Of a stretch of 64,000 bases of DNA, positions 49,501 to 62,371 are shown in pieces. The notes below the pieces were generated by a model. It saw nothing but the letters and a program-made list of their open reading frames with translations, did no database searches and was not told the DNA's origin. How positions within the stretch are numbered: the first letter of the stretch is position 1; each line of letters starts with the position of its first letter. Origin of the DNA: Dipteris shenzhenensis (lineage: Eukaryota > Polypodiophyta > Polypodiopsida > Gleicheniales). The translations under genes were made by a program, and so were the position numbers. The stretch is from the NCBI GenBank assembly GCA_047967505.1, contig CM106541.1; one strand, given 5' to 3'.

Positions 49501-50999
49501 GCTCTGTGGGTGTGGTGATCCAAAATACATCAGATCTTTACTGATAGGTAGCTCTCCAAAGCCACAAGATAAGTGAAAGTCTGGGTACTTCAAAATAATC
49601 AGGCACTTTTATTGTAGAATTCCTTTGCACACAACACTGAATGGAAACAGGCTCTTAGTCTACAGAAAGAAAACAACACATCAAAACAATATAGTCATTA
49701 CAAGATGGTAACCTTACTCTGGTGCAGGATACCGGCTGTAGAAAAAGCCCTTATGATCATGAGTCCATGCAATTGATGAAAACTTCACCTGCATATTTCA
49801 GCCCAAACTCTCCGTCAAACCATGCATCATCCCAGGAATGCTACAAAGGATATTATAAATTTGAGACTCACCCACGAAAGTGAATCAGGCTCCCAAGTTT
49901 TATCTGTCACTTGCATGACTTTGATGTTCACCCAGTCACTGCCGCTGGAGCTGAGTCCAACTGCCAAAAATTCTGCATTCTCACTAAAAGCTGAAACTGA
50001 TAATGCAACGGTCCCATCATCACTGAGCTTGTTTGGATCCAAAAGAACCTCGGCCTCTCCTTTCAAATCACCCTAAAAGTAGATGCAGTCCAAATTCCAG
50101 ACATTGACTCTTTGAGAAGCTCATACAATAAATTGACAACAATCAATACTTAAACAAAACCAGTACAGTTCTTTCCTAGCACATCTCAACAAGGACGGCT
50201 TGAATGCAAGACAAGCTAACAGTACCATTTTTGTTAGGGATACAAGAGGGTCATAACTGTGTCAACAGCTGTCTTCAGAAAGATGATGGAAGTTGTACAA
50301 AGAGAGGATACAACCTCATTAAAATTTGAACGAGACCCTCAGAAGAGAGGTGCAAGAAATGGTCTACAGAAGGACGTGTGATGAAGTCATACCCAGAAAA
50401 ACACAATCAAGGCTTTTTAAACATTCACAGCATGCAGATACACAGATCACCTACAAGCTTTCACATTTTAATCCACGAAGCACCACAAAAGAGCTGGAGA
50501 TAAAGTAGATTCGTCTAAATTTTTTTTACGTACATCTACAAAAAACGTTCAATTGATTGTGACCTGTGAACAGACCTGACTATAAAGAACACTCTGTGCT
50601 TGTAATCCTGTGTTATGAAAGAAAAAGTACTTGTTTCCTCTTTTGAATGGGCAATCGTATTTCGGATAGTCAAAGAGAGCTGTTACGCGCTCGGTTAACT
50701 TCTCTTTCAAGTCGCATGTGCTTAGAACAGCCTTAGTTAATATTTTCTGCTTATCAATAAATTCTTTCACCTCCTCTGCATCAACATCTTCCAACCTGCC
50801 CAATTCATATTCATTATGCCAAGTCCAAGCGTTACAAGAATTTGAAAGTTGGAATACAAGCTAGCGCAAGACTTGGAGAGATAGAGTACCAGCGATAGGG
50901 GTCAGCAACAAGTACACCGTGGTAATCATCAACTACTGAATCATCTCTCCTGGCATATGGGTATTCAAGTCGCTCGGATGCTTCCGATAAAGAGCCCAT
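43517..50999 (-). CDS. POP: Prolyl oligopeptidase (prolyl endopeptidase, S9A family), 12 coding exons
   Basis: It cleaves short peptides after proline in the cytosol or organelles. Minus-strand exons: 50890-50999, 50576-50795, 49872-50072, 49718-49788, 49154-49316, 48279-48872, 47187-47567, 46645-46720, 46236-46299, 44153-44285, 43911-44024, 43517-43582. All introns are GT-AG; the joined frame is open for 730 codons, the usual plant length. Residues 12-38 carry [17 protein letters not shown]. The propeller fills about 80-430. The catalytic domain shows GGSNGG (Ser568), [10 protein letters not shown] (Asp658) and [13 protein letters not shown] (His700), so the triad is complete. The start chosen is the first in-frame ATG (50997-50999). 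The frame stays open 48 codons upstream without an ATG and is Ser/Arg-rich like a transit peptide, so an upstream exon is possible. Intron 9 (1950 bp) has grown by repeats. Confidence 0.95.
44636..45140. repeat. Direct duplication inside intron 9 of POP
   Basis: A segment of about 195 bp (44636-44830) recurs at 44913-45140 with few changes and a 27-30 bp insertion near its end (offset 277 bp). Coding-like remnants lie within it on the minus strand, perhaps from a gag-like gene, but I cannot identify them. Confidence 0.8.
45950..46172. repeat. Second direct duplication in intron 9, 120-bp period
   Basis: CGAGGGAGCTAACACATAAA at 45950 recurs at 46070, and both copies run to CCAGGTCAGA. The copies are about 80 percent alike. 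Confidence 0.8.
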
Positions 51000-51278
51000 A
51001 GAAACAAGTCTCTCAGAATACCGTGACAGTCTTGTTAAATTTGGTGAGCACGAGGTATAGGTGATCGATGACAACAAGGCACGCTTTCTTTCAAGAGAAG
51101 AAGTTTGTTTGAGCTTGAGAAATGAAGGATGAAAATACTTCAAAGATAAACCAAATTTGTTTCACAGGGGCCCAGTATAGTAAAGTTGGATTTTGCAGAC
51201 CTTGCATTCAATTGGCAAGTCCCACATCCCAAACCATATAATAAACTGCAAAGAACTGAAGCAATAGCCACCAAATAG

Positions 51279-51279
<1 letters not shown>

Positions 51280-51334
<55 letters not shown>

Positions 51335-51335
51335 A
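51280..51335. repeat. CT and CA microsatellite at the POP 5' end
   Basis: On the minus (coding) strand this is a GT run followed by a GA run, in the likely 5' UTR. GA-rich 5' UTRs are common in plant housekeeping genes. Confidence 0.85.
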
Positions 51336-51375
51336 CCCTCTCTGAGACACACGAGACACACTATTTCTGGAAGAA

Positions 51376-51386
51376 CTAATTTATAA
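51376..51386 (-). promoter_or_regulatory. Candidate TATA box of POP
   Basis: The minus strand reads CTTATAAATTAG about 385 bp upstream of the ATG. A start about 30 bp downstream (near 51350) would put the GA/GT microsatellite in the 5' UTR. Confidence 0.4.
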
Positions 51387-51419
51387 GGCAATCAAGCTTC
51401 TTCACTCCTTACAGATAGT

Positions 51420-52439
51420 GAACATAAAGTGCTTTTAGTGTTGTATATTCCTGCCAATACTTTTTAAGCTATTCATGTGGATCTTCCTTCACTATCAAAC
51501 TAGTGTCCATCACAATATCAAAGAGTTAATGTTAACAACATAATCATTAATTAAATTTTCAAATTTTCATTTGAATTCTTGAGTCTAAGTTCGACCAAAT
51601 AGACACTATGGCTCCCTTTATGGCAATATGAAGATCTAGAACAAAGGCATCATCTAAAATTCCCCATGATAAAAAGACTTCTAGGAGACTTGAGAGCAAC
51701 TCAAATAACAAATTGGTCGATAGGATTGAGTCCTTTGGTTCAACTAAATTGATTTTCCATTATATGCATCAAGAAAAGTACAAATTTACCACTGAACTTA
51801 AATTTCAAAATGGCTAAGGTTAGGACCGACCAAGTCTTCGTAAAATGTCATGCCAATGAAATGCAGGATACTAAATTTAGTCTCCTTTTAAACCACAAAT
51901 TGTGTGGTTTCCATTTCGTTTATTCGACAATCATCTCTCCTAGGGACTTGATTAGTTGAACGTCCTCTCCTCACATTCCACTTACAAGAGCAATGTTTGG
52001 TAATAAAGAAGACAATATGAAATTCATTTTCTTATAACCCTTGAGACAAATAATAAGGACCATGTATACTTTTAGAGATTAGCTTAGGCTATTACAATGA
52101 ATTCTCGAATGATCTATCAAGGAATATTGTATTTTATTCAAGAAGATTCCTTCACCTCTTTTTTTCTTTGGGTAGATTTTGTCTTTTCTTTCTTTGACAT
52201 TTTGCAATTGCGTAAGAAGGGGTAGTATTGAGGGTTCGTAGGCACCCAATTACACGAGCGTTTGGTTTTATTGGCACTCACTACTACCAGCTAGTTTCTT
52301 GAGAGCTATGAAATGAATAGAAACAAGAACAATCAAACCTCATGTTCACTACATAATTATGGAGAAGATATGTCAAAAGTGGCTATATAATAAGGTGCCT
52401 ATCTTTGGCTTATAAATGTGCATAAGTTGGGGAAGGTAT
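51420..52439. other. Region without a recognised gene
   Basis: AT-rich sequence with only short frames. I see no motif, repeat or RNA gene in it. Confidence 0.4.
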
Positions 52440-52950
52440 CACATTATGTTTAAATCTAAGCATCAAATGCGTTCCAAGGTTCAAAAATATTAGCATGAAA
52501 AAATCTATAAGTGGAAAGACATTACCCCACTATGTGCCTTCTACAAATGTAAATTGGAGAGTCCTCATCATCTTTTTTGGGAATGCATTTTAATAAAAGC
52601 CCTTTGGAAAGACATACAAAGATGGATAGAACACACAAGGGGCAAGTCAATGAATAAACCTGAGGCTTTACAATCTCATTAGTGGAGAAGTAATTTAGTA
52701 GGTCCTAGAAAGACATGAGTGTTATTGTGTTCCAACGAGGGAAGCTCCCAAAAGACTTTCCTCAATAGATCAAACTACAACTATAGATGTTTTAACTTAT
52801 TTTGGCAAGAAGTATGTAAAGCTACATATTGCACATAGAGCTTTGGTGAAATCACTTGAGCTTGACCTATTATAACTATTTACTTTCTTTTCTTTGATTG
52901 TAACTCTCTTTTAATACGAAGACTCCCCTTTTATTTCACCCCAAAAAAAA
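52440..52950 (+). mobile_element. LINE 3' end, decayed
   Basis: A broken ORF2 tail shows the zf-RVT pattern (CAFYKCKLESPHHLFWEC at about 52530-52585) and then Trp-rich remnants. The 3' end is TTATTTCACCCC plus an A-run (52943-52950). The same 3' end appears reversed at 58151. The 5' boundary is not defined. Confidence 0.7.
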
Positions 52951-53436
52951 GGATTGGGCAATATTGGCCATACTACTGACAATGGCAAGGGGATCGTTTG
53001 GGTAAGCTTGGCATCACTAGAGCATCACTACTCACCTCATCTTATGTGAAGACAACTTGTATGGCAGCCGTAACCACCATTCACTGCCTTGTCTAATGCA
53101 TATGTAAAAGGCTCATAACCTCCATGTAGCATAATAGGTCCCCACAATTCAAACAAATCCAAAAATGTATTAGTTATGGGAAAAGGGAGGAGGGGAGAGG
53201 TGGAAAAGGGACGGGGAACATAAGCTATCAATGCTAACTTTACCAAAAATTGTGCCACTTGCATGTGCCGCATTGTCAATAAGATCTGCCGATTTAAATT
53301 GCTTATCCACGTTGTTAAAGAGGTGTGCCATTGTATCTTGCTTATCCACTTTCAGTTCTAAGTACCTACAAATTGCTTGAATCTACTGTGGCCCCTTATA
53401 GGAGTACAAACACACGTTGCTTGAGAGCACTATGAG

Positions 53437-53655
53437 CAGTGTTCACAAAAAACCGAGGTTGAATGTCAGGTGAATGGCAAATTTTGGAAATGCACCTTCA
53501 CATTTGAAAACAAAAGGTTTAAAAACCTACAAATTTCAAGGCATTTTAGTCATAATATGTTGCTTAAAACGTGCAAGTCTTCGCTAAAAACCTTAAAAAA
53601 TTTTGACTTGAAGGTTTTTGTATACTATTAAGAACAATGTTTTGTGTGAACACTG
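53437..53655. mobile_element. Small TIR element, hAT-like MITE candidate
   Basis: CAGTGTTCACAAAA at the left is matched by TTTTGTGTGAACACTG at the right, giving terminal inverted repeats of about 15 bp around 219 bp of AT-rich DNA with no coding capacity. CAGTG ends suit hAT elements, but the 8-bp flanks do not match, so no target duplication supports it. Confidence 0.45.
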
Positions 53656-54094
53656 ACCTACTTGCAAGCTCCAAGACTTGCCTAGTCACAACCTATCGTC
53701 TCTGATCGTGATTGCTCTCTCCTCCGCTCTACCTCTCCGTGCTCCTTATCTCGCTCTCAACACTCTTTCTCTCCCCTCCACTCCTCCCTCAAGTCTCCTT
53801 TTGGAGACAGAACTCTCTCGAAACGTCACGATCCATTAATTAACCACCAATCAACCTCAATATCCTTAGCTTAGCCATTGAATCGTTCACCACAACTAAT
53901 ACAAATGCTATTTTTTAGATCATGGTGGTGACATGCTCACATTTTCCTACAAAAAGTTGTTGTGAAAAATCAAGCTCCAAAAGGCAAACATTTAATTTGA
54001 ATTTTCCAAGCTTATGGTAAAGGAAAAGCCGAATGCCAAATGTCGACACTAATGCGCATAGAGCGTCCTCCTTTCAATAAAGCTACTGCTTCTG

Positions 54095-54385
54095 CAATGA
54101 TGGGACATAAGTAGATAAGAATGTCGACAAAAAATTTATGGTTTGCAGTCAGAGTGTCGACACGAATGTGCACAAGCTTCTGTAATCTGTACTATGTAGC
54201 CCATACAAAATACTGCTTCTGCATCGATGTCGGTAAGAATGTCGACAGATTTTACTGGTATGTAGTCACTAAGTGCGCATACAACATTTGTATGTTTCTT
54301 TGTGACGTGATCTGGCCATCTGGTCCCTGGATGAGTCTCATGTCGACGAAGCTCTTCTGCGCTGCATTTCAGAGTGTCGACACTA
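54095..54385. repeat. Diverged repeat with TGTCGAC motifs
   Basis: ACTGCTTCTGCA ... AAGAATGTCGACA ... GTAGTCA recurs with a spacing of about 119 bp (54081 and 54201). Five TGTCGAC or GTCGAC sites lie in this stretch. Confidence 0.55.
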
Positions 54386-55900
54386 TCGTACGTACTGTAT
54401 AATCAGTCCGTATATTATGTGTTCTGGTTCGTGAGTCGTGACTATAGAGTTTTCCATGTGCGGGGACTGCGATGTGGGTGCGCATTTTTCTTGGGCGATT
54501 GCGATGCAAACTTTTACACATTTTTTTGTTGCGACGTGGGGGTGAATCTGTGAGCACCTTGAATGGCGCGATCGTGGCAAGAACTTTCTTGGTGTAACCG
54601 AAAGATGAGAATGAAAAACAAGAGAGGTGAATGGAGGCGTTATACGGCACAAAGGAAGGCAGCACAATGACTTGCTTTTTGTAGTTGACAAACGAAAAGA
54701 GCAAGGCTTTCCAAAGATACACTCACTCTTTGAAATAAGGTGAATTTCATTCAATGGGCCTTCCCAAAAGGTTGGCGGAGTGATTTTCGAAGATAAATCA
54801 CAAAAGATGCGGGCGTGGAGGTAGGGACTAGGGGAGAGAGAGAGAGAGAGAGAGACGAAATATATGGAAGTGAAAGTCAGTTGAGCATCAACCAATAGAT
54901 GCAATTCCAGTGCGAAGAAAATCATCACTAAGCCCTTCCCCTCCTTGAGCAAGCCAAAACTACAATTGCTAGTTTTGTAAAGTCAATGTGTTTAGTGGCC
55001 TAAATATTATGTGTCAATGCAAAGGTGCATACAATTATAATTTTGGGAGAGGAATTTTATTATTTGTTTTGAAATGACATGTATACTAAGAAAAGGGGGC
55101 TCGTAAAAGAGGGTTGAATATATTATATAAAAAATTAAATTGGGACTCCATCATTGACAAAGCTTATGGAAAAGATAATGAATACTTAAGAACACCTGTC
55201 ATTGAAAAACTTTTTATTTCAATGTACAATTGTTTAACAATGCATTAATTGTAAACTTTTTGAAAATCTCCCTTAAAGCTTTCCTTGAAGAATCTACATG
55301 TTTAGCTTGCAAGTAAAAATTAGCTTATTGTGGGTACCACTAAAATCAATGATGCTACTTTTAGCTTTACATATACACACTAGCATGCAAATATGCGATT
55401 TGCTCTTATCCTTAAAGCCCTAATGCTAGTAAAGAGAAATGTTGTTTATATATTTTCTTCATGTATTCAAATTTTTAGCTGAACAGTGGCACAAAAGCTA
55501 GCACACAATGATTATTTTATATTTTCTATTATATAAAATCAATCAATGATGGTAAAGAGTATGGCATCTCCCTTTAGCAAATCACTACCTAGCTTATCCA
55601 TAAAGGAATGTGCTTCGTGATGCAACTCCATAGTCCTTAGCAAAAGCCTATTATGGCATTGAGATTCACAAATAGACGGATCTAAAGATGACCGTTGGAT
55701 TAAAAGGGAGAAGCTAGAATGTTAATAAGATGGAAACACAACTCATCCGATTGCTCATATGGGAGCTAAGTTCACCTAGCTTGGCTTTTGGGAATCGAGT
55801 TCAACCAGATTAGTCACATGAAAAATAAGCTCATCTAGTTTGGTTACATGAAAAGTTGGTTTCATGGGAACTAAGTTCATCTAGTTTGGTTAGATGAAAA
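54386..55900. other. Region without a recognised gene
   Basis: A GA run lies at 54834-54854. Minus-strand frames near 54400-54950 are low in information and end in repeats; I see no domain. Confidence 0.4.
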
Positions 55901-55914
55901 ACCATGCCCTAGCA

Positions 55915-56085
55915 AAACCATGGTTGCACAAAGATATGTACCAAAACCATGGACTATCCAAAATATTTCCACCAAAACCATGTTTCACAAAATCATGTAC
56001 CAAATCCATGTATTACCCAAAACCTTTCCACCAAAACCATGGTTTCACAAACGCATGTACCAAAACCACGGAATATCTAAAACCA
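55915..56085. repeat. Tandem repeat, about 59-bp unit, three copies
   Basis: Units contain AAAACCATGGTTTCACAAA and CATGTACCAAAACCATGG and start near 55916, 55975 and 56034. Short related CATG-rich sequence lies just upstream (55800-55900). Confidence 0.75.
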
Positions 56086-56269
56086 TAAGCCAACCAAATG
56101 ATATGCTTTTTTACTTCAAGAGGGAGGGTCCACTATAGCCTTATGCTTGATATGAGGTTTTGAATGTAGGAGTTATCATAAAAGATATGGCAATGAAAAG
56201 CTATCACAACCAAAAGATGCTAGAAGGGGGCTGCAAGACAAAAATCTACAAGTGTAGACCTACTACAAA

Positions 56270-56820
56270 AAATCGGACTATGCCAAATAGACAAGATGCA
56301 TCCAAGTGATTCATTAGTGGCTTGCATGGGTCACCATATATCCCAAGATAATAGGATGAGACAAAGACATAGCGCAAATAGACTGAACGCATCCAAGTGA
56401 TGATTAGTGGACTACATGGGGTTCATTAATCAAAGATAATAGGGCAAGTTGAAAGATGAAAAAGTAATTTTGTTCACACAAAAAAGAAGAAAAGAACATT
56501 ACGCCAAATAGACCCAAGGCATACGAGTGATGCATTAGTGTCTTGCATTGGGTTGACGTAGACAAAAAGATAATAGAGCAAGCCAAAGATGTACAATAAA
56601 TAGACTAACAAAAAATGCACTATCCAAATAGACCCAAAGAATCCAAGAGATGCATTATTGGCTTTTATGGGTTTTTTGCATAAATTGAAAGATAATAGAG
56701 CAAAACCAAAGACATAGGATTAAATTTTTGATAACCAAAATCATACGCCAAATAGGGCCAAGGCATGCATGGGGTTGACATAGATCAAAATATAGTAGAG
56801 CAAGCTGAATACCGAAGGTC
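56270..56820. repeat. Diverged minisatellite, about five units of 90-130 bp
   Basis: Each unit reads roughly CCAAATAGACCCAAGG, then GATGCATTAGTGGCTTGCAT, then AAGATAATAGAGCAAGC and CAAAGACATA. Unit starts are near 56285, 56377, 56502, 56622 and 56747. Confidence 0.75.
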
Positions 56821-56829
56821 CAAAAATAG

Positions 56830-58150
56830 ACCCCACTAATAAATCTCAAGAATTGTTGATTTTACCACTCAAAAAATGAATGCTTTAAGAAATGGATGAT
56901 ATGCACTCTAAGAACCAAGATGAATAATTAGTCTAGCTAATGATCATTGCTCTAGTTCATATGATGCTAAACTTGCCAGCGACTTGTAAACTAGTATAAC
57001 ACGAGTGAATCGCTAGTCAAGAATATCAAGAAATATGATGTTGAATTCTACAGTTTGTTAAAGTTTCATAAGGTGGTAAAGAATCAAGGCTAGGCACAAT
57101 ACCTACTAATGCCAGGAACATGGATTAAGTCTAGACACAATACCTACCGATGCCAAGCCCGTTTGACAAAATAAATATCAAAATTCTTATGAACATCAAG
57201 AGGTTTATTTAAATCTCGATGAATACCTAGGAATTGGACTAAATTTCCATTTAATAGGGGTGTGGTCAAATATTAGATGACTTCTCCCATTTTGACCTCA
57301 AATGAATTACTTGTGTGCCTTCATCATATCATTTTTTGCAGCTATATTCAAAAGCATTCAATTCATTGGTTGTGTTATTCAACCTTGAGCGACTTTATCC
57401 ATTTGGTTTATTAGTGAAGTTTAGCTTTGTATTTCTCAATAGTTTCTTTCAATTGAGGAAATGCTCTATAGACTCTTCATGCTCACCTTGGATGGCTTCT
57501 AATTCCTTCTCAACTCCTAGGACCACAACCAATTGTTCTTCTAGCTTCAAAAATATTTTCTTTGCTTATGCAAGGTGAAGGCCATCCTACTTTTTATATA
57601 TAATGAGGGGTATACTCAATGTATGATTTTTTCTCACCAATCCTTCACTCCAAAATTCCTTCAATTTTCATTTTGTGGCTCTTTTCAAGAATCTTAGGCA
57701 ATGGTAGAGGTTACATTGAATTCTCCTTATCTTGAAGCTTGCCCTTGCCAGGTTGTGGCTGTTCTCCATATTGTGGTGTTACCCACAAGGGTAACTCAGA
57801 TGGTAATCCCCAAGAGAGCTCGGGAAAAGAGCTTGGGACAAGTGTCCCCTCACTAACTAATAGTGACTAGCTTTGGTACAAGTTATCTTGGTAGATGTGA
57901 TGATAGATAAGTCAAATTCCATTTGGGGTTGTTGGTTCAAGCATCTAGTTTAGAGAACTTTTTTAAATCCATCAAAGCCTTTCTTGCATCTACACTGTAA
58001 TAGTGATAAAAGACAAGCCATGGTTTGTAAAGAAAACTTATTCATCTTAGCTTTTAAGCTTTTCTTTTCATAAGCCCATAGAGGCCTATTTTTGTATAGA
58101 GATTGTTTAGAAGGACAAGATTTTTTGGCATTTGGCTTGCCGCATATTCA
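56830..58150. other. Region without a recognised gene
   Basis: Only short frames; a plus-strand frame of 87 codons (57315-57578) has no recognisable domain. A short imperfect repeat (CACAATACCTAC at 57097 and 57138) is present. Confidence 0.4.
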
Positions 58151-58300
58151 TTTTTTTGGGGGGTGAAAAGAATTGTTTTATTATAAAGACAATCCCAAAA
58201 GTAGCATAAGACAAAGCATCACCTCACCATTAGAGCTATAAACCCTACAAGAGGACTCTACTTACAATGAACCGTTACCTCTTAGAGATAACATATCCAA
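58151..58300 (-). mobile_element. LINE 3' tail, minus strand
   Basis: The T-run (58151-58157) followed by GGGGGGTGAAAAGAATTG is the reverse complement of the LINE 3' end seen at 52930-52950. Only the untranslated tail is recognisable. Confidence 0.55.
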
Positions 58301-58305
58301 AATCC

Positions 58306-58340
58306 ACATATCTATCTATCTATCCATCAATAAATAAATA

Positions 58341-58414
<74 letters not shown>
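58306..58414. repeat. Compound microsatellite
   Basis: ATCT, AATA, TA and GA runs follow one another without a gap. Confidence 0.95.
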
Positions 58415-58416
<2 letters not shown>

Positions 58417-58669
58417 TGTGGACCCCTCCTTTGAGCTACCTAATTCAATATTTTCTTGACTAGGACCTCTATTATCTTTGAGCTCTAGTGATTTACTTGT
58501 ACTAGCCCTTGGATTCTTGTCTTTACCTAGTATATCACCCTCTGGTAGCTTACACAGTGATCCCTCTCTTCTTCATATAGTAGGAAGTTTTAGGATGTCC
58601 AAATGTAGCTTAGCATATTCTTTGTAGAGCACTACCATGCAAAATAGTACAAGAGCCCATATTGTTCAT

Positions 58670-60307
<1,638 letters not shown>

Positions 60308-60319
60308 TGGTATCAGAAC
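60308..60319 (+). other. Primer-binding site (tRNA-Met type)
   Basis: TGGTATCAGAAC matches the tRNA-Met primer site at 11 of 12 bases and starts right after the LTR end. Confidence 0.7.
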
Positions 60320-60669
60320 CAACTAGTTGCTCTTCTCCCTCTTCTTTTCCCTCTTGCCAATTGGAGGTCATCTTTTAAGCTTATTCCTATTGGTTGACTA
60401 TTTCTATTGGCCACCTTTATTGTAGTGTCACTCTTATGTTGGGTGATTTTTTGTTAACCAAGTGGCAACAACCTTGCCAGAAGTGCAGTCTGGGATAACA
60501 ACTATGAGAGCATTGTGTGTGTGGAGTAGCGGCAAAGCTCTGCTTGTAATATCTTGAGCCTGAAAGATAGTATGATAAATCTTAAAGGATGAGGATAGCC
60601 AAAATCCTCTCTAGAAAAGATCCAATCATATTGGCAAATTTAGGATCTAGAGAGAGAAAGACTAAAAGA

Positions 60670-60830
60670 CTACACTTTCGGAGGTCCCTCCACTTTGTGT
60701 AGAGACCCAAAAAGTCCCTCCGCTTTGTATAGAGACCCAAAAGATCCCCCCCAAAAGTGGAGGGACTCCTGTCCAAAAGGTCTCCTACAAAAGAGGTCCC
60801 ACCACAGAGGTACCTACAGATTGTGTAGAG
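60670..60830. repeat. Short tandem repeat around GTCCCTCCACTTTGTGTAGA
   Basis: Units of about 35 bp with GTCCCTCC, TTTGTRTAGAGACC and CCAAAA occur at about 60680, 60712 and 60825, plus an inverted partial unit at 60752 (AAAAGTGGAGGGACT). Confidence 0.6.
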
Positions 60831-60998
60831 ACCAACATGTATAATTAAATATCTCTCAATGGAATGAAGCTCCCACTCTTTGGGGTTCAGTGTTCAAGCT
60901 CACTATTGTGTTCATGCGATTGATCTCCATTGCGTCAATGCTCTCTTATACTATCGTGTTCTAGCATGCCCTTACCCTTGCACTCTCTACCCTTGAAC

Positions 60999-61222
60999 TC
61001 CCTCCTCCTCCTCCTTCCTCCCTCTTCCTCCCTCCTCCTCCTCCTCTTCCCTCCTCCTCCCTCCTCGTCCTCCTCCCTTCTCCTCCTCCTCCCTTTTCCT
61101 CCTCCTCCTCCCTTCTCCTCCTCTTCCCTCCTCCTCCTCCTCCTTCCTCCCTCCCTTCTCCTCCCTCCTCCTCCTCCTCCCTTTTCCTCCTCCTCCCTCC
61201 TCCTCCCTCCCTCCTCCTCAAC
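60999..61222. repeat. Pyrimidine tract (CTC/TCC)n
   Basis: About 220 bp are almost pure C and T on the plus strand, with one G at about 61069. The frames through it (Leu/Pro/Ser on plus, Glu/Arg/Gly on minus) are artefacts. Confidence 0.95.
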
Positions 61223-61227
61223 CCTTA

Positions 61228-61720
61228 CCCCTCGAATCTGCGAAGGAGACTAGCTCTCCACTCCTCAACCTTGGACTCCTCCTAAACCCTACAACCGCCT
61301 TTGAACCCTAGAACTCCTAGTTAACTCTCAACCCTGCCCCCCTTTCTAACCCTGAAATCCCCTTCTAAACCCTTGATCTCCCATAGAGGCGAGAGCCTCC
61401 ATCAATCATTATAATCAAGCCCTCTTTCTCATTCACACACGCATGAGATCTGCTTTCCATGCTTTAGCCTACACCTCTCACCGGAACATGACCCGAGGAC
61501 CTATGCTACACTTGTGAACACCTATGCTACAATGAGCAACGACACGATTGTAGGTGACCAACACCCTTGGAACCTGCATTTGGGTAAAACAGAGACAATA
61601 TTTGGCATTGCTGTCGAGGAGGTTAGCGCCTGAAGCGAAAGCGGAGCACATGCTTGCATGTGTGAAAAAGGACCCCTTCGAAAAACCATTCAAGATACAT
61701 CTCTCAAGGAAAAGGAGTGA
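61228..61720 (+). repeat. Dispersed repeat, copy 2
   Basis: This matches 40730-41260 in the order of motifs (CAACCCTTACCCCT, AAGGAGACT, CTAAACCCTA, GCATGTGTGA...GACCCCT). It keeps short open frames such as 61554-61751, but no domain. Confidence 0.6.
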
Positions 61721-61912
61721 AAAAATGCTTACAAATGATGCAAAAGGATAAATCACATTAATACAAAAAACACCCAAAATTAACCCTTAATCCCCCCACA
61801 TCCTATAAAGGCAACACCAACCCCCCCCATTTCTATCCCCAAGCCACTTCTTTCTCCAAATTTCGTTAAGCATTCATAATTTTCGTCTTTCTCTATTTTC
61901 TGTCCTCCAATT

Positions 61913-62370
61913 TCTGTCCACCATTTCCACCACCACCACCACCACCACTTTTGCTATCAATCCCCCCTCTACCACCACTTTTTCCGTCACCCCCCCTCTT
62001 CCATCTCCATCTCCACCTCCCATCATCTTCCTCCCCACCACCTCCACTTTTTCTGTCCATCCCCCATCTCCCCCACTCAAGGTAACCATCCTTTTCCCCT
62101 CCACCATCTCTCTACCTCTCTCTACACCCCATCTCCCCTTTTTCCCCTCCCCCTCCCCCTCCCATCTCCTCCATCACCCCCCACCTCCATCACCCTCCAC
62201 TCTACCATCTCTCTACCTCTCTCTATCCCCCACTCCCTCCACTCCACCATCTCTCTACCTCTCTCTATCTCCCACCTCCTCCACTCCCCATCTCCATCAC
62301 CCTCTACTCCACCATCTCTCTACCTCTCTCTACACCCCATCTCCCTTTTTTCTCCTCCACCCCCCATTTC
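61913..62370. repeat. C/T-rich minisatellite
   Basis: CCATCTCTCTACCTCTCTCTA recurs four times (about 62103, 62204, 62247, 62311) within CCACC- and CCCC-rich sequence. No coding sequence is credible. Confidence 0.85.
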
Positions 62371-62371
62371 C

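Noticed and set aside
54383-54952. 189-codon minus-strand frame
   Set aside because: It crosses a GA/CT run, has no domain, and overlaps repeat-like sequence.
57790-57960. A-box-like TAACTCAGATGGT and distant GGTTCAAGC
   Set aside because: The motifs are about 150 bp apart and no tRNA-like fold joins them.
60930-61253. Leu/Pro/Ser-rich and Glu/Arg/Gly-rich frames
   Set aside because: They are translations of a pure pyrimidine tract.
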